From: Acidimicrobiaceae bacterium | GTDB taxonomy: Bacteria > Actinomycetota > Acidimicrobiia > Acidimicrobiales > RAAP-2 | Assembly (NCBI GenBank): GCA_027315315.1 | Contig: DAHUYG010000033.1 | Coordinates: 1-64,000 of the forward strand | Length of the DNA stretch: 64,000 bases | Direction of reading: 5' to 3' | In this document: piece by piece, positions 1-11,421 of the stretch | Layout: each line of letters opens with the position of its first letter | Numbering within the stretch: position 1 is the first letter of the stretch | Made by a program: the position numbers and the translations under genes | Notes under the pieces: generated by a model | What the model saw: the letters and a program-made list of their open reading frames with translations, nothing else | Database searches by the model: none | Told to the model about the DNA's origin: nothing

Positions 1-852
1 CTAGGGACGCTCGGCGGCGAGCAGGGCGTTGCGCAGGAGCATGGCCCGGGTCATCGGGCCGACCCCGCCCAGGCGGGGGGTGATCCAGCCCGCGACCTCG
101 GCGACGTCCGCATCGACGTCGGAGAGCACCTTGCGGCCGGACCAGCTGGTCCCGGCGCCGACGACGGCGGCGCCCGGCTTCACCATGTCCCTCGTCACGA
201 GCCCGGCCGAGCCTGCCGCGGCCACCACGATGTCGGCCCGTCGGACGTGCTCGGCCAGATCGGGCACCCCGGTGTGCACCACGGTGACCGCTGCGTTGCA
301 CCCGGGCCGCTTCAGCGCGAGCAGGAGCGCGAGGGGCCGACCGATCGTGAGGCCCCGCCCGATGACGACCACGTGGCGCCCCTCGACCGGCACGTCGTAG
401 GCGTGGAGGAGCTCCAGGATCCCGGCCGGCGTGCAAGGCAGCGGACCCGGTGCGCCCATCACGAGGCGCCCGAGATTCACCGGTTGGAGGCCCTCGACGT
501 CCTTGTCCGGATCGACCCCGAGCAGCGCGCGCTCCTCGTCGAGGCCGGCCGGGAGGGGCACCTGGACCAAGAACGCGTGGATCTCGGGGTTCGCGTTGAA
601 GCGGGCGATGGCCTCCTCGACCTCGCGCTGGGTCGCACTCGCCGGGAGGTGCTCGTGGAACGACGCGATGCCGACCTCGGCGCAGTCCTCGTGCTTCATG
701 GCCACGTAGCGGGCGCTCGGGACGTCGTCGCCGACCAGGATGGTGCCCAACCCGACGCGCCGCCCCTCGGCCGCCAGCTTGGCCGTCCGCTCGGCGATCT
801 CGCCCCGGATGCGCGCTGCGACGGCCTCGCCGTCCAGGATCACCGCGGTCAT
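1..852 (-). CDS. folD: Bifunctional methylenetetrahydrofolate dehydrogenase/cyclohydrolase
   Basis: A 283-residue cytosolic enzyme that interconverts 5,10-methylene- and 10-formyl-tetrahydrofolate using NADP. The sequence shows the catalytic lysine in YVAMKHEDC (K53), the DKDVEGL segment and the [11 protein letters not shown] segment that frame the folate pocket, and a dinucleotide-binding loop [12 protein letters not shown] where most relatives have GRSxxVGKP. The ATG is chosen because a strong GGAGGCGAGGAGGG ribosome site lies just upstream. Length is normal for the family, and the stop codon is the first three bases of the window. It follows purH by 17 bases. Supplying 10-formyl-THF to PurH and PurN next door makes functional sense. 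Confidence 0.96.
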   Translation of the reverse strand: MTAVILDGEAVAARIRGEIAERTAKLAAEGRRVGLGTILVGDDVPSARYVAMKHEDCAEVGIASFHEHLPASATQREVEEAIARFNANPEIHAFLVQVPLPAGLDEERALLGVDPDKDVEGLQPVNLGRLVMGAPGPLPCTPAGILELLHAYDVPVEGRHVVVIGRGLTIGRPLALLLALKRPGCNAAVTVVHTGVPDLAEHVRRADIVVAAAGSAGLVTRDMVKPGAAVVGAGTSWSGRKVLSDVDADVAEVAGWITPRLGGVGPMTRAMLLRNALLAAERP

Positions 853-869
853 CGAACCCTCCTCGCCTC

Positions 870-2375
870 CTAGTGCCTGAAGTGCCGCTCGCCGGTCGCG
901 ACGAGCACGATCCCGGCACCGTCGGCGGCCTCGATCACGGCGGCGTCGCCGACGGAGCCCCCCGGGTGCACGACGGCACCCACCCCCGCCGCGGCCAGGA
1001 CCTCGAGCCCGTCGGGGAACGGGAAGAAGGCGTCGCTCGCCCCCGCCCCGCCCTTCGCCCGGTCGCCGGCCTTCCCGACGGCGAGCTCCGCAGCGCCGAC
1101 CCGGGAGGGCTGGCCGGCGCCCACGCCCACCGCCTGGCCGTCGGTCACGACGACCACCGCGTTGGACTGGGTGCGGGCGCACACCCGCCAAGCGAGCACG
1201 AGGTCCCGCCACTGCTCCTCGGTCGGCTGCGCCCTCGAGACCACCTGCCAGTCCCGGCGCGCCGCGACCAGGCGGTCGGCCTCCTGGACGAGGACCGACC
1301 CGCCGATGCTGCGCAGCTGGCGCTCGCCGGCCTCGGGCGCGGGGGCTGCGAGGAGCCTCGTCGACTTGCGCCTGGCCACCAGGCGGTCCCTCGCCTCGGG
1401 GCTGATGGCGCGGGCCACGATGACGTCGGCCTGCGGCCCGGCCGCGATCGCCTCGGCGAGGTCGAGGTCGATGGCCCCGGCCACGGCGACGATCCCCCCG
1501 AAGGCCGAGGTGGTGTCGCACTCGAGCGCTCGCCGGTAGGCCTCGGCGAGATCGCCGGCCACCGCTGCGCCGCACGGGTTGGCGTGCTTGATGATCGCCA
1601 CCGCCGGGCGGTCGGCGTCGGCCGCGAGCTCATGCACGAGGCGCCACGCCGCGTCGGCGTCGAAGAGGTTGAGGTAGCTGAGGGCGCTCCCCGCCAGCTG
1701 CTCGGCGCCGTCCCACCAGCTCGCCTCCCCGCCCACGCGGTAGCGGGCCCCGTGCTGGTGGGGGTTCTCGCCGTAGCGGAGGACCTCTGCGAGCTCGAGC
1801 GTGGGGTGCAGCGTCGGGGGCAGCCGGTCCCCGTCGTCGAGCCACCCGACGATCGCGGCGTCATACGCAGCGGTGTGGGCGAAAGCGGCCCTCGCAAGGC
1901 GACGCCGGGTCGCCTCCGAAAGCGCTCCCCCGCTGCGCAGCTCGTCGAGCAGGGCGGGGTAGTCGGCGGGCGAGGTGACCACGCCCACGTGGGCGAAGTT
2001 CTTGGCGGCGGCGCGCACCATGGTCGGGCCGCCGATGTCGATGAGCTCGACCGACGGGTCGCTCGAGAAGGGATAGAGGTTGCAGACGACGAGATCGATC
2101 GGCTCGATCCCCTGCTCGGCGAGCTGGCGCATGTGCTCGGGCACCGACCGGTCGGCCAGGATCCCGCCGTGGATCGCCGGATGCAGGGTCTTCACCCGGC
2201 CCGAGAGGATCTCGGGGGCCCCCGTCACGTCGCTCACCGCACGGTGCGCGATCCCGGCCTCGGCCAGCGCGCCGGCGGTGTTGCCGCTCGCCAGGAGCTC
2301 CCAGCCGAGCTCGACCAGGCCCGAGGCCAGCTCGGCCAGGCCCCTTTTGTCGTAGACGGAGACGAGGGCCCTCAT
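870..2375 (-). CDS. purH: Bifunctional AICAR formyltransferase / IMP cyclohydrolase
   Basis: A 501-residue enzyme for the last two steps of de novo IMP synthesis. The N-terminal MGS-like cyclohydrolase domain (about residues 1-140) contains [14 protein letters not shown]. The transformylase domain follows, with RYGENPHQ at about 200-207 and the catalytic KHANPCG at 263-269. Length is slightly under the usual 510-530 but no domain is missing. The ATG overlaps the purN stop as ATGA, implying translational coupling. It forms a purN-purH-folD operon with sucCD upstream on the same strand. Confidence 0.97.
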   Translation of the reverse strand: MRALVSVYDKRGLAELASGLVELGWELLASGNTAGALAEAGIAHRAVSDVTGAPEILSGRVKTLHPAIHGGILADRSVPEHMRQLAEQGIEPIDLVVCNLYPFSSDPSVELIDIGGPTMVRAAAKNFAHVGVVTSPADYPALLDELRSGGALSEATRRRLARAAFAHTAAYDAAIVGWLDDGDRLPPTLHPTLELAEVLRYGENPHQHGARYRVGGEASWWDGAEQLAGSALSYLNLFDADAAWRLVHELAADADRPAVAIIKHANPCGAAVAGDLAEAYRRALECDTTSAFGGIVAVAGAIDLDLAEAIAAGPQADVIVARAISPEARDRLVARRKSTRLLAAPAPEAGERQLRSIGGSVLVQEADRLVAARRDWQVVSRAQPTEEQWRDLVLAWRVCARTQSNAVVVVTDGQAVGVGAGQPSRVGAAELAVGKAGDRAKGGAGASDAFFPFPDGLEVLAAAGVGAVVHPGGSVGDAAVIEAADGAGIVLVATGERHFRH

Positions 2376-2962
2376 CGTTGTTCTTCCCTCCCGCTCGTGG
2401 CGAGCTCGGCCAGCATCCTTTGGACGGTCTCGGGGTAGATCCGCCGCTCGACCGCCTTGATCCGCTCGTGCAGGGACTCAACGGTGTCCCCCTCCTCCAC
2501 CTCGACGGCCTCCTGGGCGAGGATCGGTCCGGCGTCGGTCTCGAGGGTGGCCAGGTGCACGGTGCAGCCGGTGACCTTCACCCCCGCAGCGAGGGCCGCC
2601 TCGACGGCATGCCAGCCCGGGAACGCCGGGAGCAGCGCCGGATGGGTGTTGAGGATGCGGCCCGGGAACGCGTCGTGGACCGGCTGCGCGAGGACGGTCC
2701 CGAATCCGGCCATGACGACGAGGTCGCTCTCGGAGCTCACCAGCGCCTCGGTGAGGGCGACAGTGAACGCCTCGCGGTCGAAGGATCGCCCGAAGCCCCC
2801 GAACTCGCCGCGGTCGACGAGCCGCGTGGCGACCCCGGCCTCGGCCGCAACCTCGAGGCCCCCGCAGGGCCGGTCGGCGAGCACGAGTGCGACCGGCACT
2901 CCCCGCCTCAGCATCGCGTCGAGGATCGTCCCGGTGCCTGACACGAGCACGGCGACGCGCAC
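2372..2962 (-). CDS. purN: Phosphoribosylglycinamide formyltransferase (GART 1)
   Basis: A 196-residue cytosolic formyltransferase that converts GAR to formyl-GAR with 10-formyl-THF. The fold starts with RVAVLVSGTGT. The catalytic triad is visible as N105 and H107 in LNTHPALLPAFPG and D143 in ATLETDAGPI. I start it at the GTG giving VRVAVLVSG. A longer in-frame extension towards 3010 has no family similarity and runs through a GC hairpin. It overlaps purH by four bases (ATGA). Confidence 0.93.
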   Translation of the reverse strand: MRVAVLVSGTGTILDAMLRRGVPVALVLADRPCGGLEVAAEAGVATRLVDRGEFGGFGRSFDREAFTVALTEALVSSESDLVVMAGFGTVLAQPVHDAFPGRILNTHPALLPAFPGWHAVEAALAAGVKVTGCTVHLATLETDAGPILAQEAVEVEEGDTVESLHERIKAVERRIYPETVQRMLAELATSGREEQR

Positions 2963-2981
2963 GCGCCAACCATAGAGGCCG

Positions 2982-3004
2982 GGCCCGGACCCCGGGACCG
3001 GGCC
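2982..3004 (-). terminator. GC hairpin between sucD and purN
   Basis: An 11-bp inverted repeat with one internal mismatch (arms starting GGCCCGG and ending CCGGGCC) lies just after the sucD stop and before the purN GTG. There is no T tract, so it is at best a weak or attenuating terminator. It could separate sucCD from the purine genes, which otherwise look co-transcribed. Confidence 0.4.
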
Positions 3005-3017
3005 GCGCAACCGATCG

Positions 3018-3905
3018 CTAGCCGAGGCCCCGCACGATCTCGACCATCATCTCGCCGGCCTCGGTCGGATTGGACGCGACGGTGACCCCCGCCTCCCGCA
3101 GGGCGTCGATCTTCGCCTGGGCGGTGCCCTGAGAGCCCGAGATGATCGCACCGGCGTGGCCCATCTTGCGCCCCGGAGGTGCGGTGACCCCTGCGATGTA
3201 GGCGATGACCGGCTTGTCCATGTGCTGGCCGATGTAGTCAGCGGCGCGCTCCTCCTCGGAGCCGCCGATCTCGCCGATCATCATCACCGCCCTCGTCTCG
3301 GGATCGGCCTGGAAGGCCTCGAGGCAGTCGATGAAGTTCGTGCCGGGCACCGGGTCGCCCCCGATGCCGACGCACGTGGTCTGGCCCACCCCCTGCTGGG
3401 AGAGCTCGTGGAGCGCCTGGTAGGTGAGGGTGCCGGACCGGCTGACGATGCCGACGGGCCCCCCCGGCAGGGCGATGTCGCCCGCGGTGATCCCGATGTT
3501 GGCCTTGCCCGGCGAGATGATCCCCGGGCAGTTCGGGCCGATCAGGCGGGTGCCGGGGTGCTCGCGCACCAGGCGGTTGTAGGTGAGCGCCTCGTCCTGA
3601 GCCGGGATGAACTCGGTGATGCACACGATCAGGCTGATCCCGGCGTCCGCCGCCTCCAAGATCGCGTCGCACGCGAATCGCGGCGGCACCACGACGAAGG
3701 AGGCCGTGGCGCCGGTCACCTCGACGGCCTCGGCGACGGTGTCGTAGATGGGGACCCCTTCCACGTCGGTGCCGCCCTTGCCCGGGGTGACCCCCGCCAC
3801 CACCTTGGTCCCGTAGTCGCGGTTGCGCAGACCGTGGAAGCGGCCCTGCCCGCCGGTCAGGCCCTGGACGACGACGGTGGTCGTCTCGTCGACGAAGATG
3901 CTCAC
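3018..3905 (-). CDS. sucD: Succinyl-CoA ligase (ADP/GDP-forming), alpha subunit
   Basis: A 295-residue alpha subunit of the TCA-cycle succinyl-CoA ligase. It has the N-terminal CoA-binding Rossmann part ([11 protein letters not shown]), the [11 protein letters not shown] loop near 123-133, the SRSGTLTYQ segment, and the phosphorylated histidine in KMGHAGAI (H250). It starts at a GTG with CGAGGAGAGAGAC in front, since the upstream extension is not family-like. It lies 28 bases after sucC, as expected for the paired subunits. Confidence 0.97.
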   Translation of the reverse strand: MSIFVDETTTVVVQGLTGGQGRFHGLRNRDYGTKVVAGVTPGKGGTDVEGVPIYDTVAEAVEVTGATASFVVVPPRFACDAILEAADAGISLIVCITEFIPAQDEALTYNRLVREHPGTRLIGPNCPGIISPGKANIGITAGDIALPGGPVGIVSRSGTLTYQALHELSQQGVGQTTCVGIGGDPVPGTNFIDCLEAFQADPETRAVMMIGEIGGSEEERAADYIGQHMDKPVIAYIAGVTAPPGRKMGHAGAIISGSQGTAQAKIDALREAGVTVASNPTEAGEMMVEIVRGLG

Positions 3906-3933
3906 GTCTCTCTCCTCGAACTCTCGGGTCGGA

Positions 3934-5073
3934 CTATCGGGCCAGCTCGACGGCCCTTCGGGCCGCCGCCAGCATCGTCGGCTCGGCCAGCACGCTGTCC
4001 GAGAGGTGCGAGGCGAGGAGGGCTCTCCCCGCCTCGGCGTTGGTGCCATCGAGGCGCAGCACGATCGGCGAGTGGATCTCGACGTTGGCCAGAGCGGCGA
4101 TCACGCCGTTCGCGACATCGTCGACCCGGGTGATCCCGCCGAAGATGTTCACGAGGATCGCCTTCACGCTCGGGTCGGCGTTGATGACCTCGAGCGCTGC
4201 GGTCATGACCTCGGCGTTGGCGCCGCCCCCGATGTCCAAGAAGTTGGCGGCCTTGCCGCCGACCTGGTTCACCACGTCGAGCGTGCTCATGGCGAGGCCG
4301 GCGCCGTTGGCGATGATCCCGACGCTGCCCTCGAGCCCGATGTAGTTGAGCCCCTTCTCCTTGGCCATCTTCTCCCGGGGGTCCTCGATCTCGTCCTCGG
4401 CCAGCTCCTCCCACTCGAGATGGCGGAAGGCGGCGTTCTCGTCCAAGGTGACCTTGGCGTCGAGCGCGTGCACCTTGCCATCGGTCGTGAGGATCAGGGG
4501 GTTGATCTCGGCCAGGTCGCAGTCGCCCTCGACGAAGCAGCGGTACAGGCGCACGAGGAGCCGGGCCGCCTCCTCACGGGCCTCCTCGTCGAGCCCCGCC
4601 TCGTCGACCCAACGCCGGGCGGTCTGCTCGTCGAGGCCGTCGCAGGGGTTGACGTGGAGCCTCGCGATGGCCTCGGGGTTGGTCGCCGCGACCTCCTCGA
4701 TCTCGACCCCGCCCGCCGCCGAGAGCATCCCGAGGTGCAGCTTGGCCGGGCGGTCGAGCGTGAAGCTCGCGTAGTACTCCTTCGCGATGTCCGACGCGTG
4801 CTCCACCCAGACCCGGTGCACCGTGTGCCCCCGGATGTCCATCCCGAGAATCGCCTCGGCGGCCCGCCGCACCTCGTCGGGGTCGGCGGCGAGCTTGATG
4901 CCTCCGGCCTTGCCCCGTCCGCCGACCTTCACCTGCGCCTTCACCACCACCGGGTAGCCGGCGGCCTCCGCCTGGGCCACCGCCTCGTCGACACTCTTCG
5001 CGATGCCCCCCGGCGAGACCGGTATGCCGAAGCGGGCGAAGTACTGCTTGCCCTGGTACTCGTAGAGATCCAC
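3934..5073 (-). CDS. sucC: Succinyl-CoA ligase, beta subunit (ATP-grasp)
   Basis: A 379-residue beta subunit carrying the nucleotide-binding ATP-grasp domain. It begins (V/M)DLYEYQGKQYFARFGIPV, typical of the family, and shows VVVKAQVKVGGRGKAGG, the metal-binding LAEINPLI segment, and GGGANAEV plus NIFGGITRVDDVA at the C-terminal end that contacts SucD. The GTG is preceded by AGAGGACAAC. It sits first in a sucC-sucD pair, with a methylmalonyl-CoA mutase-type B12 subunit just upstream. Both meet at succinyl-CoA. Confidence 0.97.
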   Translation of the reverse strand: MDLYEYQGKQYFARFGIPVSPGGIAKSVDEAVAQAEAAGYPVVVKAQVKVGGRGKAGGIKLAADPDEVRRAAEAILGMDIRGHTVHRVWVEHASDIAKEYYASFTLDRPAKLHLGMLSAAGGVEIEEVAATNPEAIARLHVNPCDGLDEQTARRWVDEAGLDEEAREEAARLLVRLYRCFVEGDCDLAEINPLILTTDGKVHALDAKVTLDENAAFRHLEWEELAEDEIEDPREKMAKEKGLNYIGLEGSVGIIANGAGLAMSTLDVVNQVGGKAANFLDIGGGANAEVMTAALEVINADPSVKAILVNIFGGITRVDDVANGVIAALANVEIHSPIVLRLDGTNAEAGRALLASHLSDSVLAEPTMLAAARRAVELAR

Positions 5074-5176
5074 GTTGTCCTCTGCTGTCCTTTGCTCGTT
5101 GCGACGGCCGCGTCCCACGGGCGTGGCCGTGGTTCGGGGTCGCGATGGTTGGGATTGGGCCCGGGCCGGGGCGGAC

Positions 5177-5593
<417 letters not shown>

Positions 5594-5640
5594 GGAAGGC
5601 CGATGATACGTCCGGGTACCGGGGGGTCGGCCAGGCGAGC

Positions 5641-8004
5641 TCAGGCGCGGCGCAGCGGCGCCGCCGAGAGCAGCAGCTTCTTCGGGCCGACCGAGGCGAA
5701 TCGGACCTCGGCCTGGGCCCCGTCGCCCGCCCCGGTCGCCGAAACGACGGTGCCCTCGCCCCAGCGGTCGTGGACCACCCGGTCCCCGGCCGCGAGCCCG
5801 AGCGTCTCGGCCCCCGTCGTCTGGCGCCGCCGCGGGGCCTGTGGAAGTCCGGGGCTGGCCCGCCCCCCGCCGACCACCCCGACGTCGTGGATCAGCTCGG
5901 CCGGGACCTCGGAGAGGAACCGGGAGGGGATGTTGTGGGAGGTGGAGCCCCACAGCGTGCGACGCCAGGCGTGGGAGAGGTACAGGCGCTCGCGGGCCCG
6001 GGTCACGCCCACGTAGCAAAGGCGCCGCTCCTCCTCGAGCTCGAGGGGCTCGGCCAGGGTCCGCATATGGGGGAAGATCCCCTCCTCCAGACCGGTGAGG
6101 AACACCGCCTGGAACTCGAGGCCCTTGGCCGTGTGCATCGTCATGAGGTTGACCCGGGTGCCCTCGTCGTCGAGCTCGTCGGAGTCGGCCACCAGGGCCA
6201 CCGTCTCGAGGAACTCATAGAGGTCCTCGTACTCGGCGGCCACCCCGGCCAGCTCGTAGATGTTCTCGATCCGGCCGTCGGCCTCGTGGCTGTGCTCGGC
6301 CTCGAGCTCGGCAACGTACCCGGTGCGGTTGGCCACCGCCTCGACCAGGTCGCCGGGGGCGAGCGTCTGCGCGAGGGCGCCGAGGTCGCGCAGGAGCTCG
6401 GCCAGCGCCGCCGCGCCCCTCAGCGCCTTGCCGGCGAGTCCCACCTCCTCCGCGTGGTCGAGGGACTCGGCGATCGGGCGCCCGTTGGATCTCGCCCAGG
6501 CCACTAGCCGGGCCACCGACATCTCACCGATGCCGCGCTTTGGGACGTTCAGGATCCGGCGGGCCGAGATCTCGTCGCTCGGGTTCCCGAGCACCCTGAC
6601 GTAGGCGAGCATGTCCTTCACCTCGCGCCGGTCGTAGAAGCGCGTGCCACCCACCACCTTGTAGGGGACCTCGCGGCGGATGAGCTCCTCCTCGAAGACC
6701 CGGCTCTGCGCGTTGGTGCGGTAGAAGATCGCGACGTCGGCGTAACTCAAGCCCTCGCGCTCGTGGAGCCGCGCGATCTCCGAGGCCACGAAGGACGCCT
6801 CGTCGTGCTCGTCTTCGGCCCGGTAGCGCGCGATCGGGGGTCCCTCCTCGCCCTCGGTGAAGAGGTTCTTCGGTCGACGGGCCTGGTTGTTCGAGATGAT
6901 CGCGTTCGCGGCATCGAGCACCCGCTGGGTCGAGCGGTAGTTCTGCTCGAGCAGGATCGTCGTCGCATGTGCGAAGGCCTGCTCGAACTGCAAGATGTTG
7001 GACACGTCGGCGCCTCTCCACCGATAGACCGACTGGTCCGAGTCGCCCACCACGCACACGTTGCCGTGCGCAGCGCCGAGCAGGATGACCAGGCGGTTCT
7101 GCGCCCGGTTGGTGTCCTGGTACTCGTCGACGAGGATCTGCTTGAAGCGCTCCTGGTAGCCCCGTCGCACAGCGTCGGAGGCCTCGAGGAGGTTGACGGC
7201 GACCATGAGCAGGTCGTCGAAGTCCATGGCGTTCGCAGCGTGCAGCCGCTGCTGGTATTGGCGATAGACCTCGGCGATCCGCGTGGCGAAGGGGTCGCCC
7301 CGAGCGTTCTCCCGGAACGTCTCGAAGTCGATCAACTCCGCCTTGGCGTTGGAGATCACCCCGGACACCGAACGCGGCGGGAGGCGCTTGGTGTCGAGGC
7401 CCAGCTCGGCCTCGATCACCTCGATCAAGCGACGCGAGTCGAGCTCGTCGTAGACCGTGAACGACGGCTGGTAGCCGAGGATCGACGCGTGGCTGCGCAG
7501 CATCCGGAGGCACGCCGAGTGGAAGGTCGACACCCACATGCGCTCGGCCCGGCCGCCGACCAGCTCGACGACCCGCCTGCGCATCTCGTTGGCCGCCTTG
7601 TTGGTGAAGGTGATGGCGAGGATCTCCCACGGTGCCGCCTCGCCGGTCGCGAGCAGGTGTGCGATCCGCCTGGTGAGGACCCGGGTCTTGCCCGATCCGG
7701 CCCCCGCCACCACGAGCAGGGGACCACCCCGGTGCGCGACCGCCTCGCGCTGGGGCGGGTTCAGACCCTCGAGCAACTCATCGGGGGTGGGGGTTCGCCG
7801 CCGCTCGCTCGCCGCCCCCGGGACATCCGGAGCGGCCTCCTCGGGCGGGAGGTGCGGTGGAACCGGCGGCCGTCCGCGGGGCTCCTCCAGGCTGGAGGCC
7901 TCGTCCGGCTCGCCGTGGGGGCCCGGCGCATCGGGACCGACGTCCACCTCGTCGAGCGAGAACAGCCGGGCGTCGCCCCCGGCCGGCGGCACCCTCACTC
8001 CCAT
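5641..8004 (-). CDS. pcrA: UvrD/PcrA-family ATP-dependent DNA helicase
   Basis: An SF1A 3'-5' helicase of about 787 residues for repair and replication-conflict resolution. Visible motifs: LNPPQREAV (Q motif, about 81-89), Walker A GAGSGKT (101-107), [10 protein letters not shown] (Ia), [10 protein letters not shown] (II), [16 protein letters not shown] (III), [13 protein letters not shown] (V) and [12 protein letters not shown] (VI). The C-terminal [15 protein letters not shown] tail is typical of PcrA. About 75 acidic/proline-rich residues precede the helicase core. The ATG overlaps the guaA stop by 10 bases. A GTG forming GTGA with the guaA stop (7996-7998) is an equally good start. Confidence 0.94.
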   Translation of the reverse strand: MGVRVPPAGGDARLFSLDEVDVGPDAPGPHGEPDEASSLEEPRGRPPVPPHLPPEEAAPDVPGAASERRRTPTPDELLEGLNPPQREAVAHRGGPLLVVAGAGSGKTRVLTRRIAHLLATGEAAPWEILAITFTNKAANEMRRRVVELVGGRAERMWVSTFHSACLRMLRSHASILGYQPSFTVYDELDSRRLIEVIEAELGLDTKRLPPRSVSGVISNAKAELIDFETFRENARGDPFATRIAEVYRQYQQRLHAANAMDFDDLLMVAVNLLEASDAVRRGYQERFKQILVDEYQDTNRAQNRLVILLGAAHGNVCVVGDSDQSVYRWRGADVSNILQFEQAFAHATTILLEQNYRSTQRVLDAANAIISNNQARRPKNLFTEGEEGPPIARYRAEDEHDEASFVASEIARLHEREGLSYADVAIFYRTNAQSRVFEEELIRREVPYKVVGGTRFYDRREVKDMLAYVRVLGNPSDEISARRILNVPKRGIGEMSVARLVAWARSNGRPIAESLDHAEEVGLAGKALRGAAALAELLRDLGALAQTLAPGDLVEAVANRTGYVAELEAEHSHEADGRIENIYELAGVAAEYEDLYEFLETVALVADSDELDDEGTRVNLMTMHTAKGLEFQAVFLTGLEEGIFPHMRTLAEPLELEEERRLCYVGVTRARERLYLSHAWRRTLWGSTSHNIPSRFLSEVPAELIHDVGVVGGGRASPGLPQAPRRRQTTGAETLGLAAGDRVVHDRWGEGTVVSATGAGDGAQAEVRFASVGPKKLLLSAAPLRRA

Positions 8005-9545
8005 TCGATGGTCCCGGGCGGCTTCGACGTCACGTCGAGCGCCACCCGGTTGACCCCCTCGACCTCCCCGATGATGCGCGAGGCGATGCGCTCCACGAGG
8101 TCGTAGGGGAGGCGGGCCCAGTCGGCGGTCATTGCGTCGTCGCTGGTCACCGCGCGAATCACGATCGGATAGGCGTACGTGCGGCCGTCGCCCATGACGC
8201 CGACCGTGCGGGTTGCGGGGAGCACCGCGAATGCCTGCCACAGCTCCCCGTAGAGGCCCGCCTTGCGGACCTCGTCGACGACGATGGTGTCCGCAGCGCG
8301 CACGATCTCGACCCGCTCGCGGGTGACCTCGCCGGTGATCCGAACGGCCAGCCCGGGCCCCGGGAAGGGATGGCGCCAGACGATCTCGGCCGGCAGGCCG
8401 AGCTCCTCGCCGATCGACCGGACCTCGTCCTTGAAGAGGAGGCGGAGCGGCTCGACCAGTTCGAACTTCAGGTCCGCCGGCAGGCCGCCCACGTTGTGGT
8501 GCGACTTGATGCTCGCCGCATCGCCGGTCCCCGACTCGATGACGTCGGGGTAGAGCGTCCCTTGGACGAGGAAGCGTGGTCCGGCGTCGCCCGAGGCCAG
8601 CTCGGCCGCGACCTCCTCGAAGATCCTGATGAACAGCTCGCCGATGCGCTTGCGCTTCTCCTCGGGGTCGAGGATCCCGGCCAGGGCCTCGAAGAACCGG
8701 TCGGCCGCCTTCATGTGCACGAGATCGACGTGGAACTGGCGCCGGAAGGTCTCCTCGACCTGCTCGGCCTCCCCCTCCCGCATGAGGCCGGTGTCGACGA
8801 AGACGCAGGTGAGCTGGTCCCCGATGGCCTTGTGCACGAGGGCCGCCGCCACCGCCGAGTCGACCCCACCGCTCAGCGCGCAGAGCACCCGGTCCGATCC
8901 GACCTGGCCCCGCACGGCGTCGACCCCGGCCTCGATGATCGACACGTGGGTCCAGGACGCCGGCAGTCCACACACCTCGTGCGCGAACTTGGCGATCAGC
9001 TCCGAGCCCCGAGCGGTGTGCACCACCTCGGGGTGGAACTGCACCCCGTAGATTCTCCGCTCGGCGTCCCCGAAGGCGGCCACCGGCGATCCCTCGCTCT
9101 TGGCGAGGAGCTCGAAGCCCGGCGGCGCCTCGGTCATCGCGTCGCCGTGGCTCATCCACACCTCGGCGCTCGGGGGCCAGTCCGCGAAGAGGGGCGAGGA
9201 GCCGACGAGGGCGATCTCGGTGCGCCCGTACTCGCCCCGCCCGGTCCGCTCGACGCGGCCGCCGAGCTGGAGCGCGACGAGCTGGGCGCCGTAGCAGATC
9301 CCGAGGATCGGGATCCCGAGGTCATAGACCCCCGGGTCGAGGGTCGGGGCCGGAGTCTCATAGACCGACTTCGGGCCGCCCGAGAGGATGATGCCCTTCG
9401 GCCGCCTGGCCGCGAGCTCGGACGCTGAGATGCTCGCGGGAACGATCTCGGAGAAGACATGCGCCTCTCGGACGCGCCGGGCGATCAGCCTGGAGTACTG
9501 CGCGCCAAAGTCGACGACGACGACCGCGTCGTCGACCGGCGTCAA
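7995..9545 (-). CDS. guaA: GMP synthase (glutamine-hydrolysing)
   Basis: A 516-residue enzyme that aminates XMP to GMP. It has an N-terminal glutamine amidotransferase domain with nucleophile C84 in LGICYGAQ and a YGVQFHPEV histidine segment, then a PP-loop ATP pyrophosphatase domain ([15 protein letters not shown]), ending in KPPGTIEWE as in other GuaA. The only start in register is TTG, which overlaps the guaB3 stop as TTGA. It is thus coupled upstream to guaB3 and downstream to pcrA. Confidence 0.97.
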   Translation of the reverse strand: MTPVDDAVVVVDFGAQYSRLIARRVREAHVFSEIVPASISASELAARRPKGIILSGGPKSVYETPAPTLDPGVYDLGIPILGICYGAQLVALQLGGRVERTGRGEYGRTEIALVGSSPLFADWPPSAEVWMSHGDAMTEAPPGFELLAKSEGSPVAAFGDAERRIYGVQFHPEVVHTARGSELIAKFAHEVCGLPASWTHVSIIEAGVDAVRGQVGSDRVLCALSGGVDSAVAAALVHKAIGDQLTCVFVDTGLMREGEAEQVEETFRRQFHVDLVHMKAADRFFEALAGILDPEEKRKRIGELFIRIFEEVAAELASGDAGPRFLVQGTLYPDVIESGTGDAASIKSHHNVGGLPADLKFELVEPLRLLFKDEVRSIGEELGLPAEIVWRHPFPGPGLAVRITGEVTRERVEIVRAADTIVVDEVRKAGLYGELWQAFAVLPATRTVGVMGDGRTYAYPIVIRAVTSDDAMTADWARLPYDLVERIASRIIGEVEGVNRVALDVTSKPPGTIEWE

Positions 9546-10705
9546 TGGCCCATGCCGACGCCCTGGGACCGCTGGAGCTGCTTGCCCTCGGTCTGCAGGG
9601 ACGGGGCGATCATGACCTCGGCCTTCTGGAACTCCTTCACCGTCTCGTACCCGCAGGTCGCCATGGCCGTCCGCAGGGCGCCAAAGAGGTTCATGCGGCC
9701 GTCGTTCTCGTGCGCCGGGCCGAGGAGGATCTCGCGCAAGGTGCCGCGGACCCCCGTCCGCACACGGGCACCGCGCGGCAGGGTGGGGTGGAAGGTCGCC
9801 ATGCCCCAGTGAAAGCCGCGGGCCGGTGCCTCGAACGCCGAGGAGAGCGGGGAGCCGAGCATCACCGCATCGGCGCCGCAGGCGACGGCCTTCGCGATGT
9901 CACCGCCCTTGCTCATGCCGCCGTCGGCGATCACGTGGACGTACACGCCGGTCTCGTCGAGGTGGCGCATGCGGGCACCCGCGACGTCGGCGATCGCCGT
10001 CGCCTGCGGCACGCCGATACCGAGCACCCCCCGGGTGGTGCAGGCGTTGCCCGGGCCCACGCCGACCAGGACCCCGACCGCCCCGGTGCGCATCAGGTGC
10101 AGCCCCGCCTGGTACGAGGCGCACCCGCCGACGATCACGGGCAGGTCGAACTCCCGGATGAACTTCTTCAGGTTGAGGGGCTCGACCGTCTTCGAGACGT
10201 GCTCGGCCGAGACCACGGTGCCCTGGATGACGAGGATGTCGAGCTCGGCCTCGAGCACCGCCTCGGCGAGGGCGAGCGTGCGCTGGGGGGTGACCGACGC
10301 GGCCGCCGTAACCCCGGCGGCCTTGATCTCGCGGATGCGCTCTGTCACGAGCTCGGGCTTGATGGGCTCCATGTACATCTGCTGCATCCGGGCGGTGGCC
10401 TTCTCATCGTCGAGCTCACGGATCTCGTCGAAGAGCGCCGTCGGGTCCTCGTAGCGCGTCCAGAGCCCCTCGAGGTTCAAGACGCCAGCGCCGCCGAGCT
10501 GGCCGAGCTCGATGGCGGTCGCCGGTGAGGTGACGCCGTCCATCGCCGCGCCGAGGAGGGGCAGGTCGAAGCGGTAGGCGTCGATCTCCCAGGAAATGTC
10601 GACGTCCTCGGGGTCCCTGGTCCGCCGGCTCGGGACGATCGCGATGTCATCGAACCCGTAGGCCTGGCGCCCCGACTTGAAAATGCCGATCTCGATCTCA
10701 GCCAC
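9542..10705 (-). CDS. guaB3: GuaB3-family IMP dehydrogenase-like protein
   Basis: A 387-residue TIM-barrel protein of the GuaB3 branch found across Actinobacteria. It lacks the CBS module of canonical GuaB. It keeps the IMP-binding loop [11 protein letters not shown] with the catalytic-type cysteine (C222) and [21 protein letters not shown] start with GGAGGG six to ten bases upstream. It heads a coupled guaB3-guaA-pcrA run, so a role in guanine nucleotide supply is likely. GuaB3 proteins were long unassigned, and IMP dehydrogenase activity is known for some members. No canonical guaB lies in this window. Confidence 0.92.
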   Translation of the reverse strand: MAEIEIGIFKSGRQAYGFDDIAIVPSRRTRDPEDVDISWEIDAYRFDLPLLGAAMDGVTSPATAIELGQLGGAGVLNLEGLWTRYEDPTALFDEIRELDDEKATARMQQMYMEPIKPELVTERIREIKAAGVTAAASVTPQRTLALAEAVLEAELDILVIQGTVVSAEHVSKTVEPLNLKKFIREFDLPVIVGGCASYQAGLHLMRTGAVGVLVGVGPGNACTTRGVLGIGVPQATAIADVAGARMRHLDETGVYVHVIADGGMSKGGDIAKAVACGADAVMLGSPLSSAFEAPARGFHWGMATFHPTLPRGARVRTGVRGTLREILLGPAHENDGRMNLFGALRTAMATCGYETVKEFQKAEVMIAPSLQTEGKQLQRSQGVGMGH

Positions 10706-10894
10706 TCGATTGCCCTCCGGCTCCCGTCCTGCCCGGCGCGAGCGCCCGGGCCCCCGACGGCGCACCCGGTCGAGCCGACGCATCGACCTGCGACACCATG
10801 GCCAACCTTACCGTCTGGGTGCCTCGGCGGATCGTGACTCGGGGCGAACCCGAGGGCCCCGAATCGTGCCCTCGCGACCCGGGTCGGCCGACCC

Positions 10895-11323
10895 TCAGGA
10901 CCCGATGTCCGGGGCGATGACCTCCTTGGCGATCGGCGCGACGGCGGCGTTGAACTCAAGGACGAGAGCGACGAGGAGGTCGTCGACCGTGAGGATCCCG
11001 GCGAGGTCGCCGTCCTCCAGGACCGGGAGCCGCCGCGCCCGGTCGCCCTGGAGGGCCCAGAGGGCCTCGAGGATGTCCACCGAGCCCTGAATCGTCTTCG
11101 GGTGCGCCGTCATCACGTCGCGCACCGGGGAGGTCGAGGGAAGGTCCCGGGCGACCGCCCGGATGACGATGTCGCGGTCGGTGACGATGCCGAGCAGTTC
11201 GTCGCCGCTCACGACGAGCAGCGCTCCGACCCCGCGCGCCTCCATGATGTCGGCCGCCTCGCGCACGGAACACTCCGGCGGCACGGTGACGGGCTCGCTG
11301 CGCAGGCACTCCCTGACCAACAT
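10895..11323 (-). CDS. Two-CBS-domain protein
   Basis: A 142-residue soluble protein made of a CBS pair (about 6-62 and 70-126), with GALLVVSGDELLGIVTDRDIV and ARRLPVLEDGDLAGILTVDDLL as the two cores. CBS pairs bind adenine nucleotides. Stand-alone proteins of this size include the mycobacterial hypoxic response protein Hrp1, a DosR regulon member. ATG start with GGGAAGGCGGC before it. It is divergent from an amino-acid antiporter, and its promoter carries a DosR-like box (11408-11421) 23 bases upstream of a GACGAT -10. Effector and target are unknown. Confidence 0.85.
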   Translation of the reverse strand: MLVRECLRSEPVTVPPECSVREAADIMEARGVGALLVVSGDELLGIVTDRDIVIRAVARDLPSTSPVRDVMTAHPKTIQGSVDILEALWALQGDRARRLPVLEDGDLAGILTVDDLLVALVLEFNAAVAPIAKEVIAPDIGS

Positions 11324-11378
11324 CGCGCCGCCTTCCCTCTCGGCATGGCCTTGTCGCTCCGCATGCCTTGTCGGAACC

Positions 11379-11421
11379 ATCGTCGCGGGGCGTGCCTGAC
11401 TCGGCCAGGGTCCAAGGTCCC
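11379..11421 (-). promoter_or_regulatory. DosR-like box and -10 of the CBS-protein gene
   Basis: Read on the minus strand, 11421-11408 is GGGACCTTGGACCC, 11/14 to the DosR core GGGACTWWNGTCCC. Exactly 23 bases later is GACGAT (11384-11379), an NANNNT -10. The box centre would sit near -42.5, the classic position of a class II activator. The match is by eye. Confidence 0.55.

Noticed and set aside
1-1575. An extended 524-residue form of folD
   Set aside because: The extension is out-of-frame purH sequence. The real start is the ATG at 852 with a strong ribosome site.
873-2438. Long plus-strand open frame opposite purH
   Set aside because: It is antisense to a clear purH, has the Arg/Gly/Pro-rich composition of GC-rich shadow frames, and shows no motif or ribosome site.
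9545-10528. Plus-strand open frame opposite guaB3
   Set aside because: Shadow of guaB3. His/Gly/Arg-rich with no recognisable fold.
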